Part shown: piece by piece, positions 1 to 8,108 of the stretch
How positions within the stretch are numbered: position 1 is the first letter of the stretch
How the letters are laid out: every line of letters starts with the position of its first letter
NCBI GenBank assembly: GCA_022482495.1
Contig: JAKVPA010000006.1
Coordinates: forward strand, 62,001-126,000
Origin: Sphaerochaeta sp.
Lineage (GTDB): Bacteria; Spirochaetota; Spirochaetia; Sphaerochaetales; Sphaerochaetaceae
DNA: 64,000 nucleotides
Reading direction: 5' to 3'
The notes under the pieces: generated by a model
What the model was told of the DNA's origin: nothing
The model's input: only the letters and a program-made list of their open reading frames with translations
The model's database searches: none
Program-made: the position numbers and the translations under genes

Positions 1-569
1 CTGGCGATCAAGGAGTCACAGACGCACGCCTCAAGGTTGCCGTTCAGCATGTCTTCGATGGCAAGCCCGATGTCATCGTACTGTTTGGGGACGACCGGGT
101 AGTCGGCCAGGGCGAAATCGCCGGTGGTGCCGATCTGCACGCCGATCTTCTTTCCGGAGAGATCGTTGATCGATGCGTACTTGTCCTTGTCCGCCGCGCG
201 GATGATCACCACCTGTCCATTGGACAGGATCGGCGTGGAGAAATCCATTGTCTGCTTGCGCTCTTCCGTCACGGTGACGCCGGAGGAGACACCGTCATAC
301 GCGCCGTTGGCAAGACCTGCGAAAATGGTGTCCCATGGGATGTTCTTCACCGTCATGGTGACGCCGACTTCCTTTCCGATGGCCGGCATCAACTCGACTT
401 CAAATCCCGTCAGGTTGCCTTTCTCATCAATGAACTCAAGCGGAGGCCAGGTCGCGTCAGCGGCGAACACATAGCTCTTCGCTTCCGATGGCGCGCTCTC
501 CTTCGCCCCACCGGCGAAGACCACACCACACGCCAAAACACAAAGCAACACAATCCATACTTTTTTCAT
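1..569 (-). CDS. Amino-acid ABC transporter substrate-binding protein (family 3), C-terminus cut by window edge
   Basis: The first 189 codons are present and the rest lies beyond position 1. An ATG at 569 follows an AGAGGT ribosome site. The protein starts with a lysine pair and a hydrophobic stretch ending F-A-G-G-A-K-E-S, a Sec signal (a lipobox-like L-A-C-G at residues 12-15 is an alternative). Then comes the family 3 periplasmic-binding core: ligand-binding W-P-P-L-E-F, the G-F-E-V-E-L strand, W-D-T-I-F-A-G-L, and S-G-V-T-V-T-E-E-R followed by a lobe switch (G-K-K-I-G-V-Q-I-G-T-T-G). This family binds polar or basic amino acids in the periplasm for an ABC importer. Permease and ATPase genes would be expected beyond the left edge. 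The ligand cannot be told from the sequence. Confidence 0.93.
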   Translation of the reverse strand, partial: MKKVWIVLLCVLACGVVFAGGAKESAPSEAKSYVFAADATWPPLEFIDEKGNLTGFEVELMPAIGKEVGVTMTVKNIPWDTIFAGLANGAYDGVSSGVTVTEERKQTMDFSTPILSNGQVVIIRAADKDKYASINDLSGKKIGVQIGTTGDFALADYPVVPKQYDDIGLAIEDMLNGNLEACVCDSLIA

Positions 570-592
570 CTTTTACCTCTGATGATTTGGAA

Positions 593-1051
593 TTACTTGA
601 AGAAATAGGTGATCAGGAAACCCACCACCGCGCCAAAGACGGCGCCTCCGAACACCTGGGGGAACGAATGACCCAGCATCGTCTTCAAATGCTCCTGGGT
701 GAACCTCCCGTCCTTGTGGATGTCCGAAAGGATGGAGCTCCATTCGTTGATCACTTCAGCCTGCTTTCCCGCGGCCCGGCGGATTCCCATGGCATCATGG
801 ATCGTGATGGCGCCGAAACAGCAGGCGATGGCGAATTCCACCGTACCGCATCCTATGGTCATGCCAATGGAAACAATCAGGGCAACCACTCCCGCCGTAT
901 GGCTGGAAGGCATTCCGCCGGTGGAGAAGGCTGCGTGGGGATTCCACGATCGCTCCAACGCAAGCGTGATGAACGGCTTGAGAAATTGCGCGCCAAAGAA
1001 CGCAAGGAAAGCGGACCACAACGGCGCATTGCCCAGGATGTCATTGTTCAT
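593..1051 (-). CDS. Divergent PAP2 family protein (DUF212/YuiD type)
   Basis: A 152-residue integral membrane protein. It carries the signature of the divergent PAP2 group: G-G-M-P-S-S-H-T-A-G near residues 45-54, then D-A-M-G-I-R-R-A-A-G-K-Q-A near 85-97, and a C-terminal L-G-H-S-x-x-Q-V-x-x-G with a last membrane helix. Length matches the family (about 150 aa). The S-S-H and R-R residues resemble phosphatidic acid phosphatase motifs, but the substrate of this group is not established. It lies 23 bp upstream of the binding-protein gene on the same strand and may be co-transcribed with it. Confidence 0.9.
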   Translation of the reverse strand: MNNDILGNAPLWSAFLAFFGAQFLKPFITLALERSWNPHAAFSTGGMPSSHTAGVVALIVSIGMTIGCGTVEFAIACCFGAITIHDAMGIRRAAGKQAEVINEWSSILSDIHKDGRFTQEHLKTMLGHSFPQVFGGAVFGAVVGFLITYFFK

Positions 1052-1079
1052 GGCTCCAATGTATCTTGTTTGGCTTCGC

Positions 1080-1108
1080 TAGACAAGAGCGCTCCACTCG
1101 TGTATACC
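1080..1108 (+). promoter_or_regulatory. Predicted promoter of the MFS gene, near-leaderless
   Basis: TAGACA (one mismatch from TTGACA), 17-nt spacer, TATACC, then only 10 nt to the ATG at 1119 and no Shine-Dalgarno. The predicted transcript start is within a few bases of the start codon. Confidence 0.5.
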
Positions 1109-1118
1109 TTCCTTTGCC

Positions 1119-2294
1119 ATGCAAACAAAGAGCGATACATTGCAGTCCTGGGTATTGAATTCGGCGAGTTTTTTCGCCAACACCGCCATCTCCATGATGG
1201 CGCTTTCGTTGGTCTATTACCTTCGTTCCGTCTTCTTGCTCACCCCCTCGCAGATCGGCGTGGGGACCAGCGTCAGCACGTTCAGCTATCTGATCGGCTG
1301 CCTCTGCCTGGCACGTCTGGTCAGCGCGATGAAACCCCGGTACGCCGTGGCGTTGGCGCTGGTTGGCATGGGTTCTTCCCTGCTGTTGTTTGTCCGCGCC
1401 CACCTGTTATGGGTGGCATATCTCGGATTGGCGTTGTATGGCGTGTTCATGAGTATGCTCTGGCCTTCCATCGAGGCCTGGTTCTCCCGAGGAAAAGAAG
1501 GGGAGGCGTTGAACAAGGCGTCCAACAGCTTCAACTTCTCCTGGAGCTTTGCCGCCGGGGTGTCGACGTTGTTCGCAGGCATGTTGGTGGAAGTCTCCGT
1601 GACGCTTGCGTTCTGGGTGGGCATCGCCATGCTTTTCGGGCTGGCCGCGTATGTCAGCCTGTTCGCCCATTTTGTGCCCGGCATGCGCGCCCTTCCCAGT
1701 GAGAATGTCTCCCGACAGGAGACGGTCCAGGAGGACCACAGCACGCCGCTGCGGTTTTTCTGCTGGGCAGGCATCGTTCTGGTGTACACCGGCATGAGCG
1801 TCGTGCAGAACATTTTTCCTCTGTACGCCCAGGATGAGCTGGGCATCAGCGAGTCGATGACCGGCCTGTTGCTGTTGATCCGAGGTGTCGCTACCTGTTT
1901 CACCTTCGTCTTCCTGGCGAAAACCCATTTCTGGCAGTTCAGCAGGAAAACCATTTTGTTTTCCCAATTGGGATTTGCGTTGGTCTGTTTCTGGGGCGCG
2001 ATGATCCGCTCGGCTTTGGTGTTCGGCCTCTGTTTCCTTGCCTTTGGCGTGGTGTTCGCCTTCGGCTACTCGCTGTCCATGTTCCATGGGGTTGCCGGTT
2101 GCCAGAAGCGTGCCCGACGGATGGCCATCCACGAGATTCTGCTGACGGTGGGGCAGATCACCGGTTCGGTGGCCGGCGGCGCCATCTACCAATACCAGAG
2201 CTTCTCACGGATCCTCTCCGTATACGGCGCCATCGCGCTGGTGGCCGTCTGCGTCGAATCGTTCATCCGGACCGATTCCCCCAAGCGAGGCTAG
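1119..2294 (+). CDS. MFS transporter
   Basis: A 391-residue polytopic protein with about 12 hydrophobic segments, the usual MFS size, split by a hydrophilic central loop around residues 190-210 (R-Q-E-T-V-Q-E-D-H-S). The C-terminal half contains the G-x-x-x-G-x-x-x-G-like helix faces typical of the superfamily. The substrate is not predictable. No ribosome site precedes the ATG; a promoter sits immediately upstream. It is divergent from the PAP2-like gene. Confidence 0.85.
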   Translation: MQTKSDTLQSWVLNSASFFANTAISMMALSLVYYLRSVFLLTPSQIGVGTSVSTFSYLIGCLCLARLVSAMKPRYAVALALVGMGSSLLLFVRAHLLWVAYLGLALYGVFMSMLWPSIEAWFSRGKEGEALNKASNSFNFSWSFAAGVSTLFAGMLVEVSVTLAFWVGIAMLFGLAAYVSLFAHFVPGMRALPSENVSRQETVQEDHSTPLRFFCWAGIVLVYTGMSVVQNIFPLYAQDELGISESMTGLLLLIRGVATCFTFVFLAKTHFWQFSRKTILFSQLGFALVCFWGAMIRSALVFGLCFLAFGVVFAFGYSLSMFHGVAGCQKRARRMAIHEILLTVGQITGSVAGGAIYQYQSFSRILSVYGAIALVAVCVESFIRTDSPKRG

Positions 2295-2337
2295 GCAGGG
2301 AAGAAGGTTTCACGTACAATCTCCGGTGGAGTGTACC

Positions 2338-4272
2338 ATGGCACAGACATTGACGGAAAAAATTCTTCGCGCCCACCTTGTGGAGGGCACGTACCAGACG
2401 GGGAAGGACATTGGCATTCGTATTGACCAGACATTGACGCAGGACGCCACAGGAACGATGGTGTACCTGGAATTCGAGTCGCTGGGCATCGATCATGTGA
2501 AGAACGATCTTGCGGTCAGTTACGTCGATCACAATACCGTGCAGGTCGGGTATGAAAACGCAGACGACCACGCGTACCTGCAGTCCGTCGCCGCGAAGAT
2601 CGGCGCGGTCTTTTCCCGACCGGGAAACGGCATTTGCCATCAGGTGCATCTGGAACGGTTCGGGAAATGTGGCGCCACGTTGCTCGGCTCGGACAGCCAT
2701 ACACCGACGGACGGCGGGCTGGGGGCGCTTGCCATTGGCGCCGGAGGGTTGGATGTCGCCCTGGCCATGGCGGGGCGTCCGTTCCATTTGATCACCCCGA
2801 AGGTCATCGAGATCCGATTGACCGGTCACCTAGAGCCTTGGGTGTCCGCAAAGGATGTGATCCTCACCGTATTGGAGCATTTCACCGTCAAGGGAAACGT
2901 CAACACGGTGTTCGAGTATACCGGCGATGGCGTGGCGACCCTTGATGTGCCCTCCCGCGCCACCATCTGCAATATGGGGGCCGAGTGCGGTGTGACGACC
3001 AGCCTGTTCCCAAGTGATAAGGAGACGCTCCGTTTCCTCACCGCCCAGGGAAGAGCCCAGGATTACACGCCGCTTTGCGCCGATCCCGGCGCTGTGTACG
3101 ACGGGCTGTTTGAGATCGACCTGTCCAAGGTCACCCCAAAGGCGGCGTGCCCACACAGCCCGGGGAACATTAAGGATATCAAGGAGCTGGCCGGGATGAA
3201 GGTCGACCAGGTGTTGATCGGCTCCTGCACCAACTCAAGCTATACCGACCTGGCCAAAGTGGCGGAGGTGCTCTCCGGTCATGTGGTGGCGCCCACCGTC
3301 AGCCTGGGGGTGGCTCCGGGAAGCAGGGAAGTGCTGCAGATGATCGCCGACAACGGCATTCTTTCCCAGCTGGTCAAAAGCGGGGCGAGGATTCTGGAGA
3401 GCGCCTGCGGATTTTGCATCGGCAACCACCAGAGTCCGAAGAGCCATGCCGTCTCGCTTCGCACCAGCAACCGGAACTTTGAAGGCCGCAGCGGCACCAA
3501 GGACGCCCAGGTGTACCTGGTCAGTCCTGAGATGGCGGCGCTGGCCGCTATTACCGGCGTTGTCACCGATCCCACGACGGTGGACATCCCCGCTCCTTCG
3601 GTGAAACTTCCCGATCACTACGCTTCGGATGATTCGATGTTCATCTTCCCACCGAAAGACGGAAGTTCCGTTACGGTGGTGCGGGGGCCCAACATCGGAG
3701 AACCTCCGACAAATTCCCCGCTTTCCGACCAAATCCGTGGGGTGGCGACGATCAAAGTGGGGGACAAGATCACCACCGACCACATCATGCCGGCCGGAGC
3801 CCGTCTGAAATACCGCTCCAACATTCCGGTGTACAGTACGTTCGTCTTTGAGAACGTCGACAAGGATTTCGCAAAGAATGCCGCCTCCAACCGGGATGCC
3901 GGCGTCGCCAACTTCATCATCGCCGGCCTTTCCTACGGACAAGGTTCCAGCAGGGAGCACGCGGCGATCTGCCCGATGTACCTGGGGGTCAAGGCGGTGG
4001 TGGCGCTCTCCATCGAGCGGATCCACCAGGCCAACCTGTGCAACTTCGGCATTTTGCCGCTGGTCTTCCGCAACGCGGAGGATTACGCATCCATCTCCCA
4101 AGGGGATACGCTGGAACTGGATGATGTGCACGCCATGGTGGAGAGCGGTTCGTTCACCCTCCATGACCGTACCACCCAAAAAGACATTCCGTTGGATCTT
4201 ATCGCTACGGATGAGCAGAAAGGGATGCTGCTGGCCGGAGGGCTGCTCAACCTGCTTCGCCACCAAAAGTAG
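2338..4272 (+). CDS. acn: Aconitate hydratase
   Basis: A 644-residue enzyme that isomerises citrate to isocitrate with a [4Fe-4S] cluster. The cluster cysteines are visible as G-S-C-T-N-S (C297) and A-C-G-F-C-I-G (C357, C360). The swivel domain has G-L-S-Y-G-Q-G-S-S-R-E-H near residue 540. The size fits the short, mitochondrial-like prokaryotic aconitases of about 640-650 aa rather than the 890-aa AcnA type. The start at 2338 is chosen because GGTGGAG lies 6 nt upstream; an ATG 12 nt earlier has no ribosome site. It faces the citrate synthase operon, and its last 26 bases overlap the HAD gene tail-to-tail. Together with citrate synthase it supplies isocitrate for 2-oxoglutarate. No isocitrate dehydrogenase gene is in the window. 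Confidence 0.96.
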   Translation: MAQTLTEKILRAHLVEGTYQTGKDIGIRIDQTLTQDATGTMVYLEFESLGIDHVKNDLAVSYVDHNTVQVGYENADDHAYLQSVAAKIGAVFSRPGNGICHQVHLERFGKCGATLLGSDSHTPTDGGLGALAIGAGGLDVALAMAGRPFHLITPKVIEIRLTGHLEPWVSAKDVILTVLEHFTVKGNVNTVFEYTGDGVATLDVPSRATICNMGAECGVTTSLFPSDKETLRFLTAQGRAQDYTPLCADPGAVYDGLFEIDLSKVTPKAACPHSPGNIKDIKELAGMKVDQVLIGSCTNSSYTDLAKVAEVLSGHVVAPTVSLGVAPGSREVLQMIADNGILSQLVKSGARILESACGFCIGNHQSPKSHAVSLRTSNRNFEGRSGTKDAQVYLVSPEMAALAAITGVVTDPTTVDIPAPSVKLPDHYASDDSMFIFPPKDGSSVTVVRGPNIGEPPTNSPLSDQIRGVATIKVGDKITTDHIMPAGARLKYRSNIPVYSTFVFENVDKDFAKNAASNRDAGVANFIIAGLSYGQGSSREHAAICPMYLGVKAVVALSIERIHQANLCNFGILPLVFRNAEDYASISQGDTLELDDVHAMVESGSFTLHDRTTQKDIPLDLIATDEQKGMLLAGGLLNLLRHQK

Positions 4273-4936
4273 GAAGCAGGGGAAGATACTGCCGGAAATC
4301 GGTCAGCGTTCCTTGCGCACCTGGCATCCGTGCCGCCTTTGCCGTTTCGGCCAATGGACTGGCCACTATGTAAATGCGCCGGATGCCGGCCCGTCCTGCC
4401 GATTCCACGCCGGGCGGGGAATCCTCGAAGACCACCGTCTCTTGGGGGGTAGCTCCGATGGCGCGCATAGCGTCCCGGTAGATGTCCGGTTCCGGTTTGC
4501 CCCTTCGTGTTCCGTCATCATACAGTAGGGCGCTTCCAAAGAGGGAAAGGATGGGAAACCAACGAAGGTAGCTCTCCACGTTCGACTTTGGCGCTCCGGT
4601 GGCGATGGCCATCCGGATTCCCCGGCGGTGTGCTTCCTCAAGGAGCTCTTCCGCTCCCGGGGCAAGACGGGGGGCTCCATCCTTCTGGCAGAGTTCCCGG
4701 TAGAACCGTTCCTTCTCGTCAATGACCCGGAGAATCTCCCGTTCGTCCACATCAGGACCCAAGAAGAACCGGGCCGTCTCCCTGCTGTTCCTTCCGTTGA
4801 AACGGAGGATTTCCACCTCGGTGTACGGTTGTTTCCGATAAATTCGGGAAATCCTGTCCCAGGCCGCCGTATTGAATGCGGTATCCCAGAACAGGGTTCC
4901 GTTGAAATCGAAGATCAGGGCGTCAGCGTTCGGCAA
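4247..4936 (-). CDS. HAD superfamily hydrolase (beta-phosphoglucomutase/phosphatase-like)
   Basis: The protein opens with the HAD nucleophile motif D-F-N-G-T-L (N replaces the usual D two residues before T), then has a helical cap and S/T motif II (A-I-A-T-G-A-P-K). Motif III lysine is in R-R-G-K-P-E-P-D, and motif IV is V-V-F-E-D-S-P-P-G-V. This is the subfamily IA layout (about 229 aa). The start is taken as TTG at 4936, giving M-P-N-A-D-A-L-I-F-D-F-N-G, with AAGG 9 nt upstream. A longer frame to 5008 would add a low-complexity Arg-rich leader. It overlaps the end of citrate synthase by 14 bp, so it is translationally linked. The substrate is unknown. Confidence 0.85.
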   Translation of the reverse strand: MPNADALIFDFNGTLFWDTAFNTAAWDRISRIYRKQPYTEVEILRFNGRNSRETARFFLGPDVDEREILRVIDEKERFYRELCQKDGAPRLAPGAEELLEEAHRRGIRMAIATGAPKSNVESYLRWFPILSLFGSALLYDDGTRRGKPEPDIYRDAMRAIGATPQETVVFEDSPPGVESAGRAGIRRIYIVASPLAETAKAARMPGAQGTLTDFRQYLPLLPTFGGEAG

Positions 4937-6221
4937 GCGGGATGACCTTCCGCTCCTGCGGACCGTTGTACACCTGTCGTGGTCTGCCCAGTTTCTGATA
5001 CGGATCATGCCGCCACTCCAACCAGTGGGCGATCCATCCCGGCAAGCGTCCCATGGCGAACAGCACGGTGAACATGTTCTCCGGAATGCCCATGGCGTGG
5101 AAGATCAGGCCGGTGTAGAAGTCGACGTTGGGGTACAGGTGACGTTCGATGAAGTACGAATCGTTCAGAGCCGTATGCTCCAGTTCCAGGGCGATCTGCA
5201 GCAACGGGTCGTTCCCTTTTCCTTCACCCAGCACCTGGGTGCAGATTTGTTTGGCGATCTTCGCCCGTGGATCATACGTCTTGTAAACGCGGTGCCCGAA
5301 TCCATACAGACGGAAGCTTTCGTTCTTGTCCTTCGCCTTGCGTACCACTTCCTCAACGCTCATGCCGCGGGTGTAGATGCTCTCCAGCATCTGCATCACC
5401 GCCTGGTTGGCTCCGCCGTGCTTGCTGCCCCACAGGGCGCAGACACCGGCGCAGACCGAGGCGTACAGGTTGGCTCCTGAGGAGCCGATCAGTCGCACCG
5501 CGCTGGTGGAGCAGTTCTGCTCATGGTCTGCGTGCAGGATCATCAGGTCGTTCAACGCCTTGACGTGGATCGGGTTTGGTTTGTAGTCGTTGACTGACGT
5601 GTGGAACATCATGTTGAGGAAGTTCTCGCAGTACGAGTACTTGTACGAGGGGTCGACGAAATCCAGACCGTTCATCTGCCGGTAGGTGAATGCCGCGATG
5701 GTGCGCATCTTGGAGAGCAACCGGGTGACGGTAAGGTCGATGTTTTCCTCAGGGTCCCGTTCCTCCAATTCCGGATAGAAGGCGGACAGGGATGCAACCA
5801 TGGCGGCGAGAATGGACATCGGGTGGGCGTTCTGCGGGTAGTTGCGGAAGAAATCCCGCATGTCCACGTGCAGGAGCGAATGCCGGTTGAGCAGTTCGCT
5901 GTACATCTGCCGTTGTCTGAGATCGGGCAGCTCCCCTTTGACCAACAGGTAGGCGACCTCGACGAAATCGCAGTTGGCGACAAGGTCTTCGATGCCATAG
6001 CCGCGGTAGCGGAGGATTCCTTTCTCCCCGTCAATGTAACAGATCGAGGAGAGGCAGCTACCCGTGTTGACAAAGCCCGGGTCGTAGGTGATGTATCCCG
6101 TCTTGGTTCTCAGTTCCGTGATGTTCAGGCTTTTGTCGCCCATATTGTCCGTCAGGACGGGCAACACATATTCCGAGCCATCCGCAAAGGTCAGTTTCGC
6201 GCCTTCATTGTCCAGTTTCAT
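4923..6221 (-). CDS. gltA: Citrate synthase (type II)
   Basis: A 432-residue enzyme condensing oxaloacetate with acetyl-CoA. The catalytic triad is visible: H268 in S-K-H-G-G, H310 in G-F-G-H-R-V-Y and D367 in N-V-D-F-Y-T-G. The N-terminal extension with T-G-Y-I-T-Y-D-P-G-F and the length match the hexameric, NADH-sensitive GltA type of Gram-negatives. The ATG at 6221 is preceded by AAGGAGTG, which overlaps the stop codon of the upstream dehydrogenase, so the two are one operon. The HAD gene follows with an overlap. Confidence 0.97.
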   Translation of the reverse strand: MKLDNEGAKLTFADGSEYVLPVLTDNMGDKSLNITELRTKTGYITYDPGFVNTGSCLSSICYIDGEKGILRYRGYGIEDLVANCDFVEVAYLLVKGELPDLRQRQMYSELLNRHSLLHVDMRDFFRNYPQNAHPMSILAAMVASLSAFYPELEERDPEENIDLTVTRLLSKMRTIAAFTYRQMNGLDFVDPSYKYSYCENFLNMMFHTSVNDYKPNPIHVKALNDLMILHADHEQNCSTSAVRLIGSSGANLYASVCAGVCALWGSKHGGANQAVMQMLESIYTRGMSVEEVVRKAKDKNESFRLYGFGHRVYKTYDPRAKIAKQICTQVLGEGKGNDPLLQIALELEHTALNDSYFIERHLYPNVDFYTGLIFHAMGIPENMFTVLFAMGRLPGWIAHWLEWRHDPYQKLGRPRQVYNGPQERKVIPLAER

Positions 6222-6224
6222 TGC

Positions 6225-7121
6225 TCACTCCTTGAAACAACCCGCGCCACTGACGCGGTCCAACGCAAGCACCAACGCCTGGGTGCCAAGTTTGCCAAGA
6301 TCCATTCCCTGCAGGGCGATGTACAGTTGCTGCACCAACGCCAGCGTGGGCAGGCACAGTCCCATCCTGCGGCTCTCCTCAAGGGCGATGCCCATGTCCT
6401 TGACGAAGTGGTCGATCATGAAGCCGGGGGTGTAATCCCCTTTGATGATCCGTGGGGCAAGGTTGTCCAGACTCCAGCACCCCGCCGCGCCCGCCTTGAT
6501 GGTTTGGAGCATGGTGTCCAGATCCAGTCCGGCCTTGCGTGCGTACAGAAGCGCCTCGCACATGCCGGCCATCGTGCCGGCGATGACGATCTGGTTGCCC
6601 ATTTTTGTGTGCTGGCCCATTCCCGGCATCCCTTCGTAGGTGATGGCTTTCCCCATGATTTGGAAGAGGGGAAGCAGGTGCTCGTACACCGTTTTCTCCG
6701 CGCCGACCATGATGGACAGCGCGGCGTTCTTCGCCCCGGTGTCCCCGCCGGAGACCGGCGCGTCACAGGCGTGGCATCCCGCTTCCGTCGCAGCCTTTGC
6801 GATCTTTTGGGCGAGCGATGGCTTGGTGGTCGTCATGTCGACGAAGTATTGCCCATGCCGGCACGCAGAGAGCAGTCCGTTCTCTCCGAAATAGACCTGT
6901 TCCACATCCTGGGGGAACCCAAGCATCGTGAAGACCACATCGGAAGATTTCGCAACCGCCGCGGGAGTGTCTTCCCACACGGCGCCCCGAGCGACCAGAA
7001 GGTCGGCTTTCGCTTTGGTGCGATTGTACACATGCACCGTATACCCGGCGTCAAGCAGGTGGGAGCACATCGAGTGCCCCATGACGCCCAGACCAATGAA
7101 TCCAAGCATTTCCTTCCCCAT
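6225..7121 (-). CDS. NAD(P)-binding beta-hydroxyacid dehydrogenase (3-hydroxyisobutyrate/tartronate semialdehyde type)
   Basis: A 298-residue protein with an N-terminal Rossmann motif G-F-I-G-L-G-V-M-G, N-R-T for NADP preference, D-A-P-V-S-G-G-D-T-G-A (substrate loop) and the catalytic lysine in G-Q-H-T-K-M-G-N-Q. The C-terminal all-helical domain is complete. The family oxidises beta-hydroxyacids such as 3-hydroxyisobutyrate, or reduces tartronate semialdehyde; the exact substrate is not decided by sequence. The ATG at 7121 follows GAGGTACGT. A longer frame to 7202 has no ribosome site and starts in a non-homologous leader. It is the first gene of the operon with citrate synthase. Confidence 0.9.
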   Translation of the reverse strand: MGKEMLGFIGLGVMGHSMCSHLLDAGYTVHVYNRTKAKADLLVARGAVWEDTPAAVAKSSDVVFTMLGFPQDVEQVYFGENGLLSACRHGQYFVDMTTTKPSLAQKIAKAATEAGCHACDAPVSGGDTGAKNAALSIMVGAEKTVYEHLLPLFQIMGKAITYEGMPGMGQHTKMGNQIVIAGTMAGMCEALLYARKAGLDLDTMLQTIKAGAAGCWSLDNLAPRIIKGDYTPGFMIDHFVKDMGIALEESRRMGLCLPTLALVQQLYIALQGMDLGKLGTQALVLALDRVSGAGCFKE

Positions 7122-7174
7122 ACGTACCTCAAGACCACTGTAGCGAAAAAAATGGGGAATGAAAATACAACACT

Positions 7175-7202
7175 TTGTTTTTTTCTGGGAAACGCGTATC
7201 AT
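7175..7202 (+). promoter_or_regulatory. Predicted promoter of the ArsR-family gene
   Basis: TTGTTT, 16-nt spacer, TATCAT. A short leader follows with GAGGTG 4 nt before the ATG at 7220. Confidence 0.4.
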
Positions 7203-7219
7203 GAGAACAGAGGTGCAAG

Positions 7220-7525
7220 ATGGCGGGAAAACTTCAGATAGCGGAAGAGGAAGTGGTGGATCTGGCCGAATTCTTCAAGGTGTTTGCCGACCCGACCCGG
7301 TTGAAGATCCTGTTTGTGCTGCTGGAAGGTGAATCCGATGTTTCCAGCCTGTGCGCCGAACTGGACATGCAGCAGAGCACCATCAGCCAGCAACTCAAAC
7401 TGCTTCGTGCGCGCCGTCTGGTCAAATGGCGAAAAGAAGGGCGCAACGTGCTGTACCGTCTAAACGATGAGCACATCAAACGTATCCTCGATCTCGGCAC
7501 AGAACACTACGAGGAACTGGGATGA
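7220..7525 (+). CDS. ArsR/SmtB-family metal-sensing repressor with an alpha5-type site
   Basis: A 101-residue winged-helix protein: A-D-P-T-R-L-K-I-L-F-V-L-L at residues 23-35, then a recognition helix with Q-S-T-I-S-Q-Q-L-K-L-L (52-62) and a wing R-K-E-G-R-N-V-L-Y-R. The last helix reads D83-x-H85-x10-H96-x2-E99. This is the alpha5 metal-binding pattern of SmtB/CzrA-type zinc, nickel or cobalt sensors. The alpha3 C-x-C motif of arsenic/cadmium sensors is absent (only C45 is there). The function inferred is metal-relieved repression. No metal transporter is adjacent; the nearest possible targets are itself and the divergent dehydrogenase-gltA operon. GAGGTG lies 4 nt upstream of the ATG. Confidence 0.93.
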   Translation: MAGKLQIAEEEVVDLAEFFKVFADPTRLKILFVLLEGESDVSSLCAELDMQQSTISQQLKLLRARRLVKWRKEGRNVLYRLNDEHIKRILDLGTEHYEELG

Positions 7526-7526
7526 A

Positions 7527-7997
7527 TCAGTAGATTTTCCCGTTCTCCTTGGCGTATTCGTCAAACAAAACCAACGTCAGTTCCCGTCCTTCCTGGGTGA
7601 TCTTCATCACATTGGAGTCGGTGCAGTCCCCTTTGATGAACCGATAGATGAAATCATCGCGGAATCCGATGGCTTCGGCGTCTTTCGGCGTGCAACCGTA
7701 GTAGATCGTCTTGATGTTCGCCCAGACACACGCGGAAAGGCACATCGGGCAGGGATAACAGGTAGTGTACAGAACGCACCCGCTCAGGTCATGGGTCTGT
7801 TTCTCCTTGCACGCCTTGCGGATGGCGTTGACCTCGGCATGGGCAGTCGGGTCGTTGCTGGAAAGGACGGTGTTGCTCGCCACGTACAGATGACCTTCCG
7901 GATCAATGATTGCGGCTCCGAACGGCCCGCCGTCTCCGGCAGTCATCGTTTTCTTGGCTTCCGCCACCGCTTTCTTCAGGATTTCTTTCGCTTCCAT
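7527..7997 (-). CDS. guaD: Nucleoside/base deaminase, guanine deaminase (GuaD)-like
   Basis: A 156-residue zinc deaminase of the cytidine deaminase superfamily. The zinc and catalytic motifs are T-A-H-A-E-V-N-A-I (H, E) and C-Y-P-C-P-M-C (two cysteines). The segments S-N-D-P-T-A-H-A-E-V, A-I-R-K-A-C and G-F-R-D-D-F-I-Y resemble the Bacillus guanine deaminase rather than the tRNA adenosine deaminase TadA. The likely reaction is guanine to xanthine. The start at 7997 has GGAGG 7 nt upstream. A longer open frame extends upstream without homology. The stop lies 2 bp from the ArsR gene end, tail to tail. Confidence 0.85.
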   Translation of the reverse strand: MEAKEILKKAVAEAKKTMTAGDGGPFGAAIIDPEGHLYVASNTVLSSNDPTAHAEVNAIRKACKEKQTHDLSGCVLYTTCYPCPMCLSACVWANIKTIYYGCTPKDAEAIGFRDDFIYRFIKGDCTDSNVMKITQEGRELTLVLFDEYAKENGKIY

Positions 7998-8015
7998 GGG
8001 GGTTCCTCCAAAAAG

Positions 8016-8024
8016 AGTATAGCA
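8016..8024 (-). promoter_or_regulatory. Extended -10 of the guanine-deaminase-like gene
   Basis: Minus strand TGC followed by TATACT, 19 bases upstream of the ATG at 7997, with GGAGG in the short leader. No good -35 is seen, which is usual for an extended -10. Confidence 0.4.
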
Positions 8025-8061
8025 TACTCGTTGCGGTTTGTTGCAGATATTTTGGACGGGT

Positions 8062-8090
8062 TTGCGTGAAAAATTGGTTTCATGTACACT
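8062..8090 (+). promoter_or_regulatory. Predicted promoter of the PNPOx-fold gene
   Basis: TTGCGT, 17-nt spacer, TACACT. The same pair of hexamers recurs at 50543-50571, and a near-identical pair at 12161-12189. Here an ordinary leader with TGGAGG follows. Confidence 0.5.
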
Positions 8091-8108
8091 CTTTCTGGAG
8101 GTCGGACG

